From Lachnospiraceae bacterium (GTDB taxonomy: Bacteria; Bacillota; Clostridia; Lachnospirales; Lachnospiraceae), in the NCBI GenBank assembly GCA_017437965.1, contig JAFRWN010000158.1, forward strand, positions 1 through 63,840: a stretch of 63,840 nucleotides of DNA, written 5' to 3'. A program made the translations under genes and the position numbers. Below the pieces are notes generated by a model. That model ran no database searches. It was not told the origin of the DNA and was given only the letters and a program-made list of their open reading frames with translations. Positions 45,632 to 54,073 of this stretch are shown piece by piece; position 1 is the first letter of the stretch, and each line of letters starts with the position of its first letter.

Positions 45632-45729
45632 AATCCGGTATTTCCCTTATCCCTGCTGCTCTGCATATAACAGATGTCGGGCCTTTGAATCCTCCGGAAT
45701 TCTTGTCAGTCTGATTTTTAATGCCATAA
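45632..45729. repeat. Deletion scar of a second IMPase-family locus
   Basis: Positions 45632-45686 are a diverged copy of the last 50 nt of the IMPase gene (43713-43763). They are joined directly to 45687-45729, which is identical over 43 nt to 44473-44515 just upstream of that gene's start. The body of the gene is missing. This indicates a duplicated locus that lost its coding region. Confidence 0.75.
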
Positions 45730-45750
45730 TACCCGATAATCCAGCCTTCG

Positions 45751-45870
45751 TCAAGAATTATAAGTTTTCCACGGGCTAAAATACTTCTTAATCAGTTCTT
45801 CCTTTATTCGTTCAAGCTCATTTACATCTCGCTTTAGTTGTTCTTTATCATCCGGCTTATCTACGGGGTC
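45751..45870 (-). pseudogene. C-terminal gene fragment
   Basis: An open frame of about 39 codons with no start, bounded by TAA upstream, ends KEELIKKYFSPWKTYNS. The charged helix DDKEQLKRDVNELERIKEEL is typical of a protein C-terminus. Flanking DNA looks like a mobilisation region, so it may be the tail of a relaxase-like protein; unproven. Confidence 0.35.
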
Positions 45871-45915
45871 TTAGGGCTCGCCCTAACAAGTATTAAAAAG
45901 TGGTACACCACTTTT
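45871..45915. other. Palindromes in possible mobilisation-element remnant
   Basis: Two adjacent palindromes: TTAGGG-CTCG-CCCTAA (45871-45886) and AAAAGTGGT-AC-ACCACTTTT (45896-45915). The surrounding minus-strand text translates as VVYHFLILVRASPKT, which I recall from mobilisable elements of Firmicutes. An oriT-like relic is possible. 45916-46003 has nothing else I can support. Confidence 0.35.
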
Positions 45916-46110
45916 CTTTGCTTGCAAGGAATTTATTCACTTGCACCGGGCCTACGCCTCCGACACCCTTTCTCCTTTCGTAATTTTCATGTTCACCGTG
46001 ACCTTATACAAAAAGAGTACAGTTGCCGCTGTCGCGGTAGTATTTTATCAGTCTTTCAATACACTCCCTTGTAAAGCCCAGCTTTCCTGCCAGGCAGTCA
46101 ATGCACAAAA

Positions 46111-46647
46111 TTATTCTGTCAGCCCTCTCATCTTCGAAAGATACACTATGCCCGAAAATGCACATACCAAAGTCATCACAGCCATGGGAATAATAGCGGT
46201 AAAGCTTGTGATTATCAGGCTCAGCACAAACATGCAAACGAGCCCTGCAATATATATCTTTTTGGATATATCATACTCCCAGACCTCAATGTGCTTTTCT
46301 TTTTTTAAAAAAATGACTGTGATCAAAACTGCCGGGATCAGACTCAGTATCAGCGTAGCTATGCCATAACCCACGCTCACCACAAAGGCAGTAAGACCGT
46401 TAGCTCCATAACCCATCACCCTTATAAACGGCGTAATATCGCTGCCATCCACAGATATATTGTTTACCTCATCGATATCAACCGGCTTCAGTTTTATGCC
46501 CTGTTTTTTCATTTCGCAGGCATAAGCCAAAACAATGTAGACACACCAGATGATAAAAATGCTCCAAATAACCAATCTTTTTTTCATCTTCATATTCGAT
46601 TTCAAAACCCTTATCGATATAACGATTTCTCCCCAAATCTCATACAT
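46111..46647 (-). CDS. Four-helix membrane protein of unknown function
   Basis: 178 residues with about four membrane helices (near 24-43, 86-112, 127-145 and 147-168) and an external loop containing LKPVDIDEVNNISVDGS. The ATG at 46647 overlaps the stop of the upstream small gene by 8 nt and has GAGG 6 nt upstream; a later start at MKMKKRL has no ribosome site. A remnant of a related gene sits at 43418-43510. After its stop the minus strand (46110-46004) encodes a Cys-containing stretch ending CTLFV, without a convincing start. Confidence 0.6.
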   Translation of the reverse strand: MYEIWGEIVISIRVLKSNMKMKKRLVIWSIFIIWCVYIVLAYACEMKKQGIKLKPVDIDEVNNISVDGSDITPFIRVMGYGANGLTAFVVSVGYGIATLILSLIPAVLITVIFLKKEKHIEVWEYDISKKIYIAGLVCMFVLSLIITSFTAIIPMAVMTLVCAFSGIVYLSKMRGLTE

Positions 46648-46792
46648 TTAGGCCTCTTTTGGGGAGAAGTCGTTCATTTACCATTTTATTAAAGTCAGCT
46701 TGATCAAAACAGTCGCCGTCCTCTTCGCCACCGAAGCATGGGATACCACATTCTTCTCTATTATTCAATTTTGCCCAAAACTCGTTTTCCAT
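46640..46792 (-). CDS. Small acidic Cys-containing protein
   Basis: 50 residues from the ATG at 46792 (AAAGGA nine nt upstream); a longer 62-residue version from 46828 is possible but has a weak ribosome site. The sequence contains REECGIPCFGGEEDGDCFDQ, three cysteines and many acidic residues, with a more basic end LLPKRGLNV. It overlaps the membrane protein gene downstream. Not recognised; possibly a small regulator or peptide. Confidence 0.45.
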   Translation of the reverse strand: MENEFWAKLNNREECGIPCFGGEEDGDCFDQADFNKMVNERLLPKRGLNV

Positions 46793-46840
46793 GTCATTCT
46801 GTCCTTTTGTCATCTCTTTAATTGTCATGGATCTTCTGTT

Positions 46841-47071
46841 TCAGCCAAAATATTCGCAGCTGCTTTTTTCAGGTCCTTCATCACCGGACTCATAATTTGC
46901 CCTGAACTCCATATTGATATCACGTATTTCTCTCCTGCCATCAATATAATCCTGATACATTTCTGCAAGCCCGGACATGCAACCGTCACATCCACCATTG
47001 ATATTTCCGATGGACTCGGCAACAATCTGCTCTCTTTCTTCTCTGGTTGTCTCATTTATAAGATATCCCAT
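46841..47071 (-). CDS. Small protein resembling antitoxin/VbhA-like family
   Basis: 76 residues from the ATG at 47071 (GGCGGTG upstream). MGYLINETTREEREQIVAES is followed by GGCDGC and then YQDYIDGRREIRDINMEFRANY. The EER-QIV helix and the Y-x-x-YI-x-G-x-x-E-I-x-x-IN block are a pattern I recall from small VbhA-like antitoxins and related orphan proteins of Clostridia, here with two or three added cysteines. No toxin gene is recognisable nearby. It ends 48 nt before the next small gene. Confidence 0.55.
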   Translation of the reverse strand: MGYLINETTREEREQIVAESIGNINGGCDGCMSGLAEMYQDYIDGRREIRDINMEFRANYESGDEGPEKSSCEYFG

Positions 47072-47251
47072 AATTACACCGCCTTTTCCCATTTTAGTTG
47101 ATTTTAGAAAGTTGATTTTTGAATTGCCGCACCCATTGTTTTCCATCATCAGCAGGTATTAGATATTATCTAATAACTGAATTCTTCTGAAATTCAGAAT
47201 CCTTAAATATTTTGTTCGTGTAATAATTGATGTTCGGAATACTTACTATTT

Positions 47252-48715
47252 CTACGCGAATAAATCATCCATCAAGATGACATTAACAAAATCACTAAAG
47301 TAGCCACACTTCTTAAGTCCGAAAGTAGTAATCAGTGTACTATGCACTGCCGCTCTTTTGGGAATTATTTCCTGAAGAAGCCTTTTCCTTCTATCTAATA
47401 TAAGATGATACTCTTTATTTACTTCAAACTCATTACTGTAGAACTTTATCTCACACATATTCACTATATTATCATTACGGCTGATTATAAGGTCTATCTG
47501 TGTACCATCTGTATCTTCCGACCCTCTCTTTGACCATAAAGATTCCCTGGTAACAACCCCACTAATACCTAATGCTGCTTTAATCTGATTTAAATGATTC
47601 CAACATACATTTTCAAAGGCATATCCTTTCCATGTATTTACCTGTGGTGTTTTTTCAATATTGACCCAGTTATTTTTTCCTGTATTTCTGGCCTTCTTCA
47701 CAAACTCAAGAAAAAAATTACAGAACGGATCTGTCAATTTATACATAGTCTCTTTATCATTTCCAAAAGAACAGTATTCTGTAATAAAATCGCCGTTTAT
47801 TAAGGCTTTTAACTGTTTCGATAAATCGCCGCCATCTGTGATGCCTATATAATTAGTCAACTCTTTTCTGGACAATCCTCTCCTTTTTGTACTTATAGCC
47901 TCAATGATTGACTTCATTATATCAGAGTTAGTAAAAAGCGATGTAAACAGTCTACTATATTCATCTTTAAGAACAGCACTTTTCGAAAAAAAGATTCTGT
48001 CAATATTTTGCGACAAACTCAGTCCTTTTTCAAAATATTTCAAATAATATGGTATTCCACCAATCATCATATATGCCTGAACCATATCATATCGAGACAT
48101 TATTACGGATCTGGATTCAAAAAACTTTTCACACTCATGTAAATCAAACGGAAGTAACTTCATTTCATGCGTTACCCTTCCATATAATCCTCCATGATTA
48201 TTAATCATATTGTCAAGAATCCAGGAACTTGAACTTCCGCAGACAACAACCATAACATTTTTTCTGTGGCAGGCCCAGCCATTCCAAAAAGCCTCAAATC
48301 CTGTCATAAAACGAGCTCTGGGAGTATCAAGCCACTGTATTTCATCGATAAATACCAATACTCTGCTTGATTTATCATATTTTTCAGTTAGCAAATCCTC
48401 CAACATATAAAAAGCCTCACGCCAGGATTCCGGTGCTTTCTCTGTCTTAGAACCGTACTCCTTCAATGATCTGTGAAAGTGTTCCAGTTGTTCCTTCATT
48501 CTGCTTTTTCTTTTGTTTTCAGTTTTCTCCTCCTCATCAGGAGACATCCCCGAATGTCTAAAGCATATCCTGTCTTCAAATACTTCGTCTATAAGATACG
48601 TTTTTCCTACTCTCCTCCGACCATACACAGCAACAAGCTCAGCAGATTTGCTATCATAAAGCTCGTTAAGTTTCCTAATTTCGTACTCTCTGCCTATAAT
48701 TGTATTACTGCTCAT
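47252..48715 (-). CDS. AAA ATPase with DUF234-type C-terminal domain
   Basis: 487 residues of the archaeal-ATPase/DUF234 group. IIGREYEIRKLNELY starts the protein, then Walker A VYGRRRVGKTYLI (32-44 region), Walker B VLVFIDEIQWLD, the sensor segment VVVCGSSSSWI and GGIPYYLKYF. A winged-helix segment follows (LSRKELTNYIGI) and a C-terminal nuclease-like DUF234 region with DGTQIDLIISR and MCEIKFYS, a PD-(D/E)xK-style arrangement. These proteins are very common in Bacteroidetes and Clostridia, but their roles are largely unknown. Its ribosome site GAGGA lies inside an inverted-repeat array (48718-48842). Confidence 0.85.
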   Translation of the reverse strand: MSSNTIIGREYEIRKLNELYDSKSAELVAVYGRRRVGKTYLIDEVFEDRICFRHSGMSPDEEEKTENKRKSRMKEQLEHFHRSLKEYGSKTEKAPESWREAFYMLEDLLTEKYDKSSRVLVFIDEIQWLDTPRARFMTGFEAFWNGWACHRKNVMVVVCGSSSSWILDNMINNHGGLYGRVTHEMKLLPFDLHECEKFFESRSVIMSRYDMVQAYMMIGGIPYYLKYFEKGLSLSQNIDRIFFSKSAVLKDEYSRLFTSLFTNSDIMKSIIEAISTKRRGLSRKELTNYIGITDGGDLSKQLKALINGDFITEYCSFGNDKETMYKLTDPFCNFFLEFVKKARNTGKNNWVNIEKTPQVNTWKGYAFENVCWNHLNQIKAALGISGVVTRESLWSKRGSEDTDGTQIDLIISRNDNIVNMCEIKFYSNEFEVNKEYHLILDRRKRLLQEIIPKRAAVHSTLITTFGLKKCGYFSDFVNVILMDDLFA

Positions 48716-48717
48716 AA

Positions 48718-48842
48718 TTATATTCCTCGGTTTGTTATATATTTATTGCTATTATCGAGGATTATAACACAAACAACCAGATAATGCAATAGTTATATTC
48801 CTCGGTTTGAACATGTTTATCACTTTTTTCCGAGGAATATAA
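48718..48842. repeat. Twin 13-bp inverted-repeat units upstream of the AAA ATPase gene
   Basis: Two units, 75 nt apart. Unit 1: TTATATTCCTCGG (48718-48730) and TCGAGGATTATAA (48755-48767). Unit 2: TTATATTCCTCGG (48793-48805) and CCGAGGAATATAA (48830-48842). The arms in each unit are 24 nt apart. In the minus-strand message the arm CCGAGGAATATAA next to the ATG contains the ribosome site, so pairing with either complementary arm would hide it. Alternatively they are operator half-sites. Confidence 0.7.
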
Positions 48843-48859
48843 ATTCACCATATTCAAAA

Positions 48860-48899
48860 AAGAGACCGTCAGGCTGCATTTGCAACTTTCCGATCTCTT
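48860..48899 (-). terminator. Terminator after serine recombinase gene
   Basis: Minus-strand AAGAGATCG pairs with CGGTCTCTT across a loop that itself contains TTGCAAATGCAG, followed by TTTT. Confidence 0.65.
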
Positions 48900-48921
48900 A
48901 ATGATTGTTAAAACTAAATTT

Positions 48922-50601
48922 TTAAATGAAGATTACTTCTTCTGTGCTATAGCAGCCTGTGCTTCCATTTACAAAATAAGGAGTTTGACCTACTACCTCT
49001 TTGCTATTTACAAAGCATGTGATTAAATCATTTTTTTCATTAGATAGTCCAGCAAGTTTTATAACAAATTTGTCTTTATATACTATTACTTCATCTATCA
49101 GTGCATCTATTATTGCCTCTGGTATAGTATACTCGTCAAGTTCTATTTTCTGATCCATAAGACATTGAAGAACTTGTAACTTATTGTCAATCTCTTCAGG
49201 GGAAGCAGATATCTTGGTCATCAGTTCAGATTTTTGTCGTTCAAGCTCATAAATCTCATTCTCAACATCAGCCCTTTTATCAATAAACTCTTCCTTTGAT
49301 ATAGCATCTGAAAGCCTTAAATCAAGAAGATTCTCTTTTTTCTTTGACAGTCTTTTGATTTTGTTCTGCAGATCTTGTATCTGAAGTCTTTCCTCAGAGT
49401 CATCATGATCATTAAGGCTATCTTCCAAAAGCTTATCGGCTATTTTAAGAACATTTTTCTTATCCTCACACAACATCTTCATAATGGTTCTTACGATCAG
49501 GTCTAGCTTCCACTGTTGTATCATCGGGATATCACATATTCCCTCAACACTGAGCCCCCTTGTTTTTCGAGCACCATATGTTCCATGACGTATAGCCGAA
49601 TAACACTGATAACAGTATTTCTGAGTTCCGTCCTTTAATTTAGTCCAGACCTTTCTGTTGAAAGCACTTCCGCAACTGCATCTCAGTTTTTTACACCAAA
49701 TATACTTAGGAGGTTTTTCACCTCGCCGTCCTCTCTGTGACACGGATGATTTTTTTGTATCTTTAATCGCTTGGACTTTCTGAAACTCTTCTTTGGTAAC
49801 AATTGGCTCATGCTCACCTTCAACAACAATCTGTTCTACTTCACCATAATTATTTATTTTCTTTTGTTCCAGATAATCCGTCACATATTGCTTCCTGTAT
49901 ACAATAGTACCGCAATAAAACGGATTCCCAAGGATATGACTTATTGTTGCAGTATGCCACGTAGTATTCCCTGCTGCTGTCAGGCACTTTCTCTTTTCAA
50001 GTTCATATTGTATATTCCTAGTTCCCTGACCAGCAAGATACATATCATAAATCAACCTAACAGTCTTTGCCTGTTCCGGATTGATTACATACTTTTTATT
50101 CACTCGCTCATATCCAAGTATATTGCCATTGCCATACGGCACAGCATTTTCAAAGGAGATTCTTTGACCGGCTCTTACACGCAGCGAAGTCTTTTTGCTT
50201 TCATTCTGTGCAAGTGTAGCCATTATCGTCAATCGGAGTTCGCCATCTTCATCGTTCATAGTCCATATATTGTCTTCTGTGAAATAGACCTCAACTCCGA
50301 TTTTCTTAAGTTTTCTCGTTTCCTGCAAAGTATCAACAGTATTTCTTGCAAACCTTGAAACTTCTCTTGTAACAATAAGATCAAACTTACCATCTCTGGC
50401 ATCCTCAAGCATTTGAGTAAAGGCTTTACGCTTATTAACGGAAGTTCCGGTTATCCCCTCATCAATATACTGCTTATACAGTATCCACTCTGGATGAATT
50501 TTCAGAAGATTGTCATAGTACTGAACCTGATTATCCAACGCGGATAACTGCGCTTCGTGTTCAGTTGATACTCTGGCATATATGGCTACTCTTCGGCTCA
50601 T
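48922..50601 (-). CDS. Large serine recombinase
   Basis: 559 residues. The N-terminal resolvase domain (about 1-150) has the nucleophile Ser12 in IYARVSTEHE and REVSRFARNTVD. A recombinase domain follows (about 160-260, NPEQAKTVRLIYDMYLAG), then a zinc ribbon (CSCGSAFNR with later CYQC) and a long coiled coil (about 395-460) typical of integrases of Clostridia mobile elements (TnpX-like). It catalyses excision/integration through a Ser-DNA bond. AAGGAG precedes the ATG. With the small genes just upstream it marks an integrated element, though the att sites were not found. Confidence 0.93.
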   Translation of the reverse strand: MSRRVAIYARVSTEHEAQLSALDNQVQYYDNLLKIHPEWILYKQYIDEGITGTSVNKRKAFTQMLEDARDGKFDLIVTREVSRFARNTVDTLQETRKLKKIGVEVYFTEDNIWTMNDEDGELRLTIMATLAQNESKKTSLRVRAGQRISFENAVPYGNGNILGYERVNKKYVINPEQAKTVRLIYDMYLAGQGTRNIQYELEKRKCLTAAGNTTWHTATISHILGNPFYCGTIVYRKQYVTDYLEQKKINNYGEVEQIVVEGEHEPIVTKEEFQKVQAIKDTKKSSVSQRGRRGEKPPKYIWCKKLRCSCGSAFNRKVWTKLKDGTQKYCYQCYSAIRHGTYGARKTRGLSVEGICDIPMIQQWKLDLIVRTIMKMLCEDKKNVLKIADKLLEDSLNDHDDSEERLQIQDLQNKIKRLSKKKENLLDLRLSDAISKEEFIDKRADVENEIYELERQKSELMTKISASPEEIDNKLQVLQCLMDQKIELDEYTIPEAIIDALIDEVIVYKDKFVIKLAGLSNEKNDLITCFVNSKEVVGQTPYFVNGSTGCYSTEEVIFI

Positions 50602-50633
50602 AAGTTTTTCTCCTTATTTTGTTAATTATTATA

Positions 50634-50828
50634 TCATTTGACTTCGACTTTATCAATCATTTTTTTGGCTTTTTCTTCAGCTTTTTTATAAACACCCTCT
50701 GAAATAAGATTCTGTTGCTGTAAATCTTTTATTAGCGCCAATGCCACCTTGATAGATAATTTTTCTTTTACATGTGGCGGGATATTCAATTCATTGCCCC
50801 GAACAAACAATTCTTGTTTTTCTTCCAC
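50634..50828 (-). CDS. SHOCT-like small protein next to recombinase
   Basis: 64 residues from a GTG start (AGGAGG upstream). It is a short helical protein with VALALIKDLQQQNLISEGVYKKAEEK, the SHOCT-like pattern of a helix followed by a glycine-bounded short helix, which is often found next to serine recombinases in Firmicutes elements. It may be a recombination-associated accessory factor; no experimental function known to me. Confidence 0.65.
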   Translation of the reverse strand: MEEKQELFVRGNELNIPPHVKEKLSIKVALALIKDLQQQNLISEGVYKKAEEKAKKMIDKVEVK

Positions 50829-51129
50829 GATACTACCTCCTTGTTTTGCTGTCCTTTGAGAGTAACCGTATATGTTTAATCAGGCCATAACCATCAGATT
50901 TAGTTTTTTCCTTGGTTATAGCCAAGAAAACATTTAACGATTCCTTCTCATGCCCGTTCCCTATGCCTGCCACGGCCTTCCGCGACAACCACGTCACCGG
51001 CTACGCTATGCATGAATCAAGCTGCAGGTGTGATACTTAACATTATCTTAATGTTTTTTCTCAAATCGGCAGCACCCAAATATCATCCATGAGTGAATCT
51101 ATTCAGTTTTCAAGTTTCAAATAAGATTA
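50829..51129. other. Non-coding gap between SHOCT-like and HTH genes
   Basis: It contains an inverted repeat TTTTCCTTGG/CCAAGAAAA around 50910-50932, without a clear T-run, and a higher-GC stretch at 50950-51030. I see no supportable gene. It may contain an attachment site, but nothing identifies one. Confidence 0.4.
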
Positions 51130-51486
51130 TCAGTTTTCAAGATGATCGATATTGGGAACACCAAATTCCATCAATATCGAAAGGATTACATCGTGATGGC
51201 TTTCTTTAAGCTTATAGTCCCGCAGAATTTCCACACAGCCGTTCTGCTGTTCTTCACTAAGCAATTTAAGTCGGTACTTATAATCTTTATATACTGCTAT
51301 TTTCCCATACCGGCCTCTTTCTCTTATCATCCTGACACCGATAAATGTCTCAATAAAGTCCAGATCATTGGCTATGGTAGCCCTGCTTACCTTAAAACGC
51401 TTCACAAGATCACTAAAGTGCGTTCCTTCTTTACAATCTGCAATAAAATGCACAATTTCAAACTGACGTTGTAAGCTTTTACTCAT
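51130..51486 (-). CDS. DeoR-like helix-turn-helix regulator
   Basis: 118 residues from the ATG at 51486, set by GAGG six nt upstream. The N-terminal winged HTH is QRQFEIVHFIADCKEGTHFSDLVKRFKVSRATIANDLDFI (positions 7-46), the HTH_11/DeoR pattern. The rest has LKLLSEEQQNGCVEILRDYKL and no sugar-binding domain. It is likely a local repressor; a 9-bp inverted repeat 40-79 nt upstream of its start is a candidate operator. Confidence 0.7.
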   Translation of the reverse strand: MSKSLQRQFEIVHFIADCKEGTHFSDLVKRFKVSRATIANDLDFIETFIGVRMIRERGRYGKIAVYKDYKYRLKLLSEEQQNGCVEILRDYKLKESHHDVILSILMEFGVPNIDHLEN

Positions 51487-51525
51487 TGTTTTCCTCATCT
51501 CCAAGCCTCCTGTCTGGCCTTTGAG

Positions 51526-51565
51526 AATAGTGTAGAGTGTTAAGTTCACCCGTATTTACACTATT
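51526..51565. promoter_or_regulatory. Inverted-repeat operator upstream of DeoR-like gene
   Basis: AATAGTGTA (51526-51534) and TACACTATT (51557-51565), perfect 9-bp arms with a 22-nt spacer. Confidence 0.5.
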
Positions 51566-51649
51566 AAAAGAGCCTTTTAAAAAAATTTTCCGTAAGGAAA
51601 ATCCTTATGGATTTTGAAGGAACAACAAATAACAGCCATTTTTAGGGTA

Positions 51650-51679
51650 TAAAAAAACCTGCTGAAAACTCAGCAGGTT
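51650..51679 (-). terminator. Terminator after XRE regulator gene
   Basis: Minus-strand 10-bp stem AACCTGCTGA/TCAGCAGGTT (4-nt loop) followed by TTTTTTT. Confidence 0.9.
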
Positions 51680-51704
51680 CTTCAAATTCATAACTATTCT
51701 TTTT

Positions 51705-51968
51705 TTAATCTTCGGCATTATCAACCTCGCGGTACTCCACGAGATCTTCCAGCTTACATCCTAAGGAATAACAAAGCTTGCAAGCCACTTCTACATCGAT
51801 TCTGTCCAGGGTGCCATTATACCATCTATTGATAACCTTATTACGGACATCTATGTCATGAGCAAGTTTGTTTCTGGTAATGCCCCTGGCATCCATTACT
51901 TCCTTAAGCTTAAACTTCAAGCTGCCCAGCTTTTTGTATTCGAAAACTTTTTTATTCTCATCAGCCAT
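51705..51968 (-). CDS. XRE/Cro-type HTH regulator
   Basis: 87 residues. The HTH core is KFKLKEVMDARGITRNKLAHDIDVRNKVINRWYNG (about 18-52), followed by DRIDVEVACKLCYSLGCKLEDLVEY, the standard ending of short Cro/CI proteins. It is likely a repressor of the surrounding element. It is transcribed away from the WYL gene. Confidence 0.85.
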   Translation of the reverse strand: MADENKKVFEYKKLGSLKFKLKEVMDARGITRNKLAHDIDVRNKVINRWYNGTLDRIDVEVACKLCYSLGCKLEDLVEYREVDNAED

Positions 51969-52430
51969 ATTGCACCTCGATACATAACATTTTATATGGC
52001 TATACTACTTTAAAAGCTTCTAAAATATAAGCCCCTTTATTATAGTTGCTATTTGTCAAGTTACTATCTGGATAGCAAAATATCCCCAATCAAAGCTGAC
52101 TGAGGACATTCATCTGTAAAAGCACGTTAGCTGAGCTGCAACTATATTTACTTGGATATATTTTTAGAAGTTCTGCCAAGAGCGCTTACGTACTCTTTAC
52201 ATATACTATCCTCTCGCATTCATGCGATTATTTCACACACTGACCCCGGCTCACATAGCATTTAACGTGCTAATCAACGCATATGCTGGCATTCTTCTCA
52301 TATTTCTTGTTTATGTTTATATTATAGGGTGTATTATAGGGTATGTCAACACGTTTATTGTGTCTTGGCTCTATCTGTCCCATTATTGAGACACCTGTGT
52401 TATGTCTATGAAGATTTGAATATATTATTA
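51969..52430. other. Long divergent intergenic region
   Basis: About 460 nt without a gene. Noted: TATAAT on the minus strand at 52038-52043 (possible XRE -10), a GCTAT...ATAGC inverted repeat around 52046-52074, and the tandem repeat listed next. I see nothing else I can support. Confidence 0.4.
52321..52344 (+). repeat. Tandem 12-nt repeat upstream of WYL promoter
   Basis: ATTATAGGGTGT followed by ATTATAGGGTAT, about 87 nt before the -35 box. Possible operator for the WYL protein. Confidence 0.45.
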
Positions 52431-52459
52431 TTGACCTGACAGAGATTTGGGAGTATACT
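52431..52459 (+). promoter_or_regulatory. Promoter of WYL regulator gene
   Basis: TTGACC (52431-52436) and TATACT (52454-52459), spacer 17, 58 nt before the ATG. Confidence 0.75.
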
Positions 52460-52517
52460 AAATTTGTAGATTCTAGAAACCACCGTCCACTCCATAATCA
52501 TCAGAAAGGAGACTGTT

Positions 52518-53546
52518 ATGTCAAGAAAAGCAAATCAGAAAATAAAGCTGCTCACCATCGTTGATATACTTAGGAACGAAACTGACGAGTCACACCCCCT
52601 TACGACCAATGAGCTATGCAAAAAGCTTGCGAATAAGAACATTCCCTGCAACCGTAAAGTACTTTATAATGATGTCAAGACTCTGAATGACTGTGGATAT
52701 GAAGTTATGACATTGCCTGTCGGACGTGAAAAAGGCTACTATATGGATGATACCACCTTCAGTCTCCCCGAGCTGAAGATAATGGTTGACGCCGTCCAGG
52801 CCGCAAGTTTCATCACTGAAAAGAAATCCGAAGAACTTACCGGAAAGATCGCCGCTCTCGGCGGAAGCCAGAAAGCAGCCCTGTTGACGCAGAATATAGT
52901 TCATTTCAATACTACAAAGCATACCAATGAAAGCATCTACTACATTGTAGGCACACTCGAGGAAGCCATCCGTAATCATATGAAGGCCTCCTTCTACTAC
53001 TTTGACCTTAACGAAAATGGGGAACGTGTTTACAGAAAAGATAAAGAAAGATATATAACAGATCCCCTATCACTCATCTATAATGATGATAACTACTACA
53101 TGATCTGTTATACCGAGAAACATGCAAATTATACTTCATACAGACTAGACCGCATGGAACAGGTCAATATAGAAAATGAAGAAATCAGCGAAATATCAGA
53201 ACAGGCAAAAGCCGGTGTGACAAAATATGTTGAAGAATCTTTTAACATGTTCAGCGGACAGATTGCGAACGTGATCCTTAAGTTTGACGACTCCCTGATC
53301 GGTGTCATATATGATAAGTTCGGAGAGGATATAAAGATGCTGCGATCGGACGATTCATCCTGCGTTGTCACCGCAACTATCCGTGTAAGCCCTACCTTCT
53401 GGGGCTGGCTGTTCCAATTTGCAGACAAAATGCAGATACTCTCTCCCGCCTACCTTATAGAACTGTATAAAGAAAAGTGCCAGAAGATCATCGCAGCGAT
53501 CAATCGCGACGAAAAAGAGCAAACTCCACCGGCAGCTACCGATTAA
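52518..53546 (+). CDS. WYL-domain transcriptional regulator
   Basis: 342 residues. An N-terminal winged HTH (LTTNELCKKLANKNIPCNRKVLYNDVKTLN, about 27-57) is followed by a WYL domain (about 145-235: ASFYYFDLNENGERVYRK, DPLSLIYNDDNYYMICYTE, YTSYRLDRMEQV) and a WCX-type C-terminus (about 240-330). WYL proteins sense nucleic acid or nucleotide ligands and often control defence or mobile elements. AGAAAGGAG precedes the ATG. It is the only plus-strand gene of this section and has its own promoter. Confidence 0.9.
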   Translation: MSRKANQKIKLLTIVDILRNETDESHPLTTNELCKKLANKNIPCNRKVLYNDVKTLNDCGYEVMTLPVGREKGYYMDDTTFSLPELKIMVDAVQAASFITEKKSEELTGKIAALGGSQKAALLTQNIVHFNTTKHTNESIYYIVGTLEEAIRNHMKASFYYFDLNENGERVYRKDKERYITDPLSLIYNDDNYYMICYTEKHANYTSYRLDRMEQVNIENEEISEISEQAKAGVTKYVEESFNMFSGQIANVILKFDDSLIGVIYDKFGEDIKMLRSDDSSCVVTATIRVSPTFWGWLFQFADKMQILSPAYLIELYKEKCQKIIAAINRDEKEQTPPAATD

Positions 53547-53653
53547 GCCTTACAAAAGGGTACAAATTATGGACAACACTAACTAAATATATCTTGTAAA
53601 AATCATCAGGCTGAAATAAAATATTTGTAATTAAGTATAAAGGAGACATTCAT

Positions 53654-53823
53654 ATGTCAAATAAAATTTCCATTGCAGGCATAGTACTTGGCTTGTTATA
53701 GCTGCCACATCTCTTGGCATATCGGTCTACAACATGAATTCGTCCAAAGAAAAAAGCACTTCTTCTGCTGTTGAGTCAGCTAAGACTGCTGAATCTACAG
53801 ACAATCAGACTGAAACAAAGTAA
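53654..53823 (+). pseudogene. Frameshifted small membrane protein gene
   Basis: ATG at 53654 with AAAGGAG upstream encodes MSNKISIAGIVLG, then the frame breaks near 53692 and continues in +2 as VIAATSLGISVYNMNSSKEK and an acidic/Ser tail ending at TAA 53821-53823. Adding one base restores a protein of about 56 residues with one membrane helix. Either a mutation or a sequencing error. Confidence 0.55.
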
Positions 53824-53877
53824 ACACTCTATAGCGAGTACCTTCTGAAATCATAGCTGCCTTACGGCGGCCAAGTT

Positions 53878-54006
53878 TTACTTTTTCTTTCTGCATTCCA
53901 TAGGCAATGATTCTGACCATGGAAGCAACTGTTCACAGAAATCCAGGTTTATATCATCCATATGATTGGGGATTTCAGTGAGCAGATGTTTTATATAAGG
54001 GAAGTC
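53878..54006 (-). pseudogene. IS66 transposase C-terminal remnant
   Basis: About 43 codons reading DFPYIKHLLTEIPNHMDDIN then LPWSESLPMECRKKK and stop, the typical end of IS66-type transposases. The body of the gene is absent; upstream (54003 on) is the end of a different IS. Confidence 0.65.
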
Positions 54007-54073
54007 CTTATTTAATAAAGAAAACGGAGCCGAACGAGGCTCCGTTTTTACCTTATTAAGTGGCAAACTCGGG
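54003..54073. repeat. Solo right end of an IS1634-type element
   Basis: About 70 nt nearly identical to 61714-61784. It includes the ACGGAGCC/GGCTCCGT terminator hairpin and the terminal AAGTGGCAAACTCGGG, and shows that another copy of the IS lay here. Confidence 0.8.

Noticed and set aside
45941..46369. Plus-strand frame of 142 codons opposite the membrane protein
   Set aside because: No ribosome site; explained as antisense of the four-helix membrane protein.
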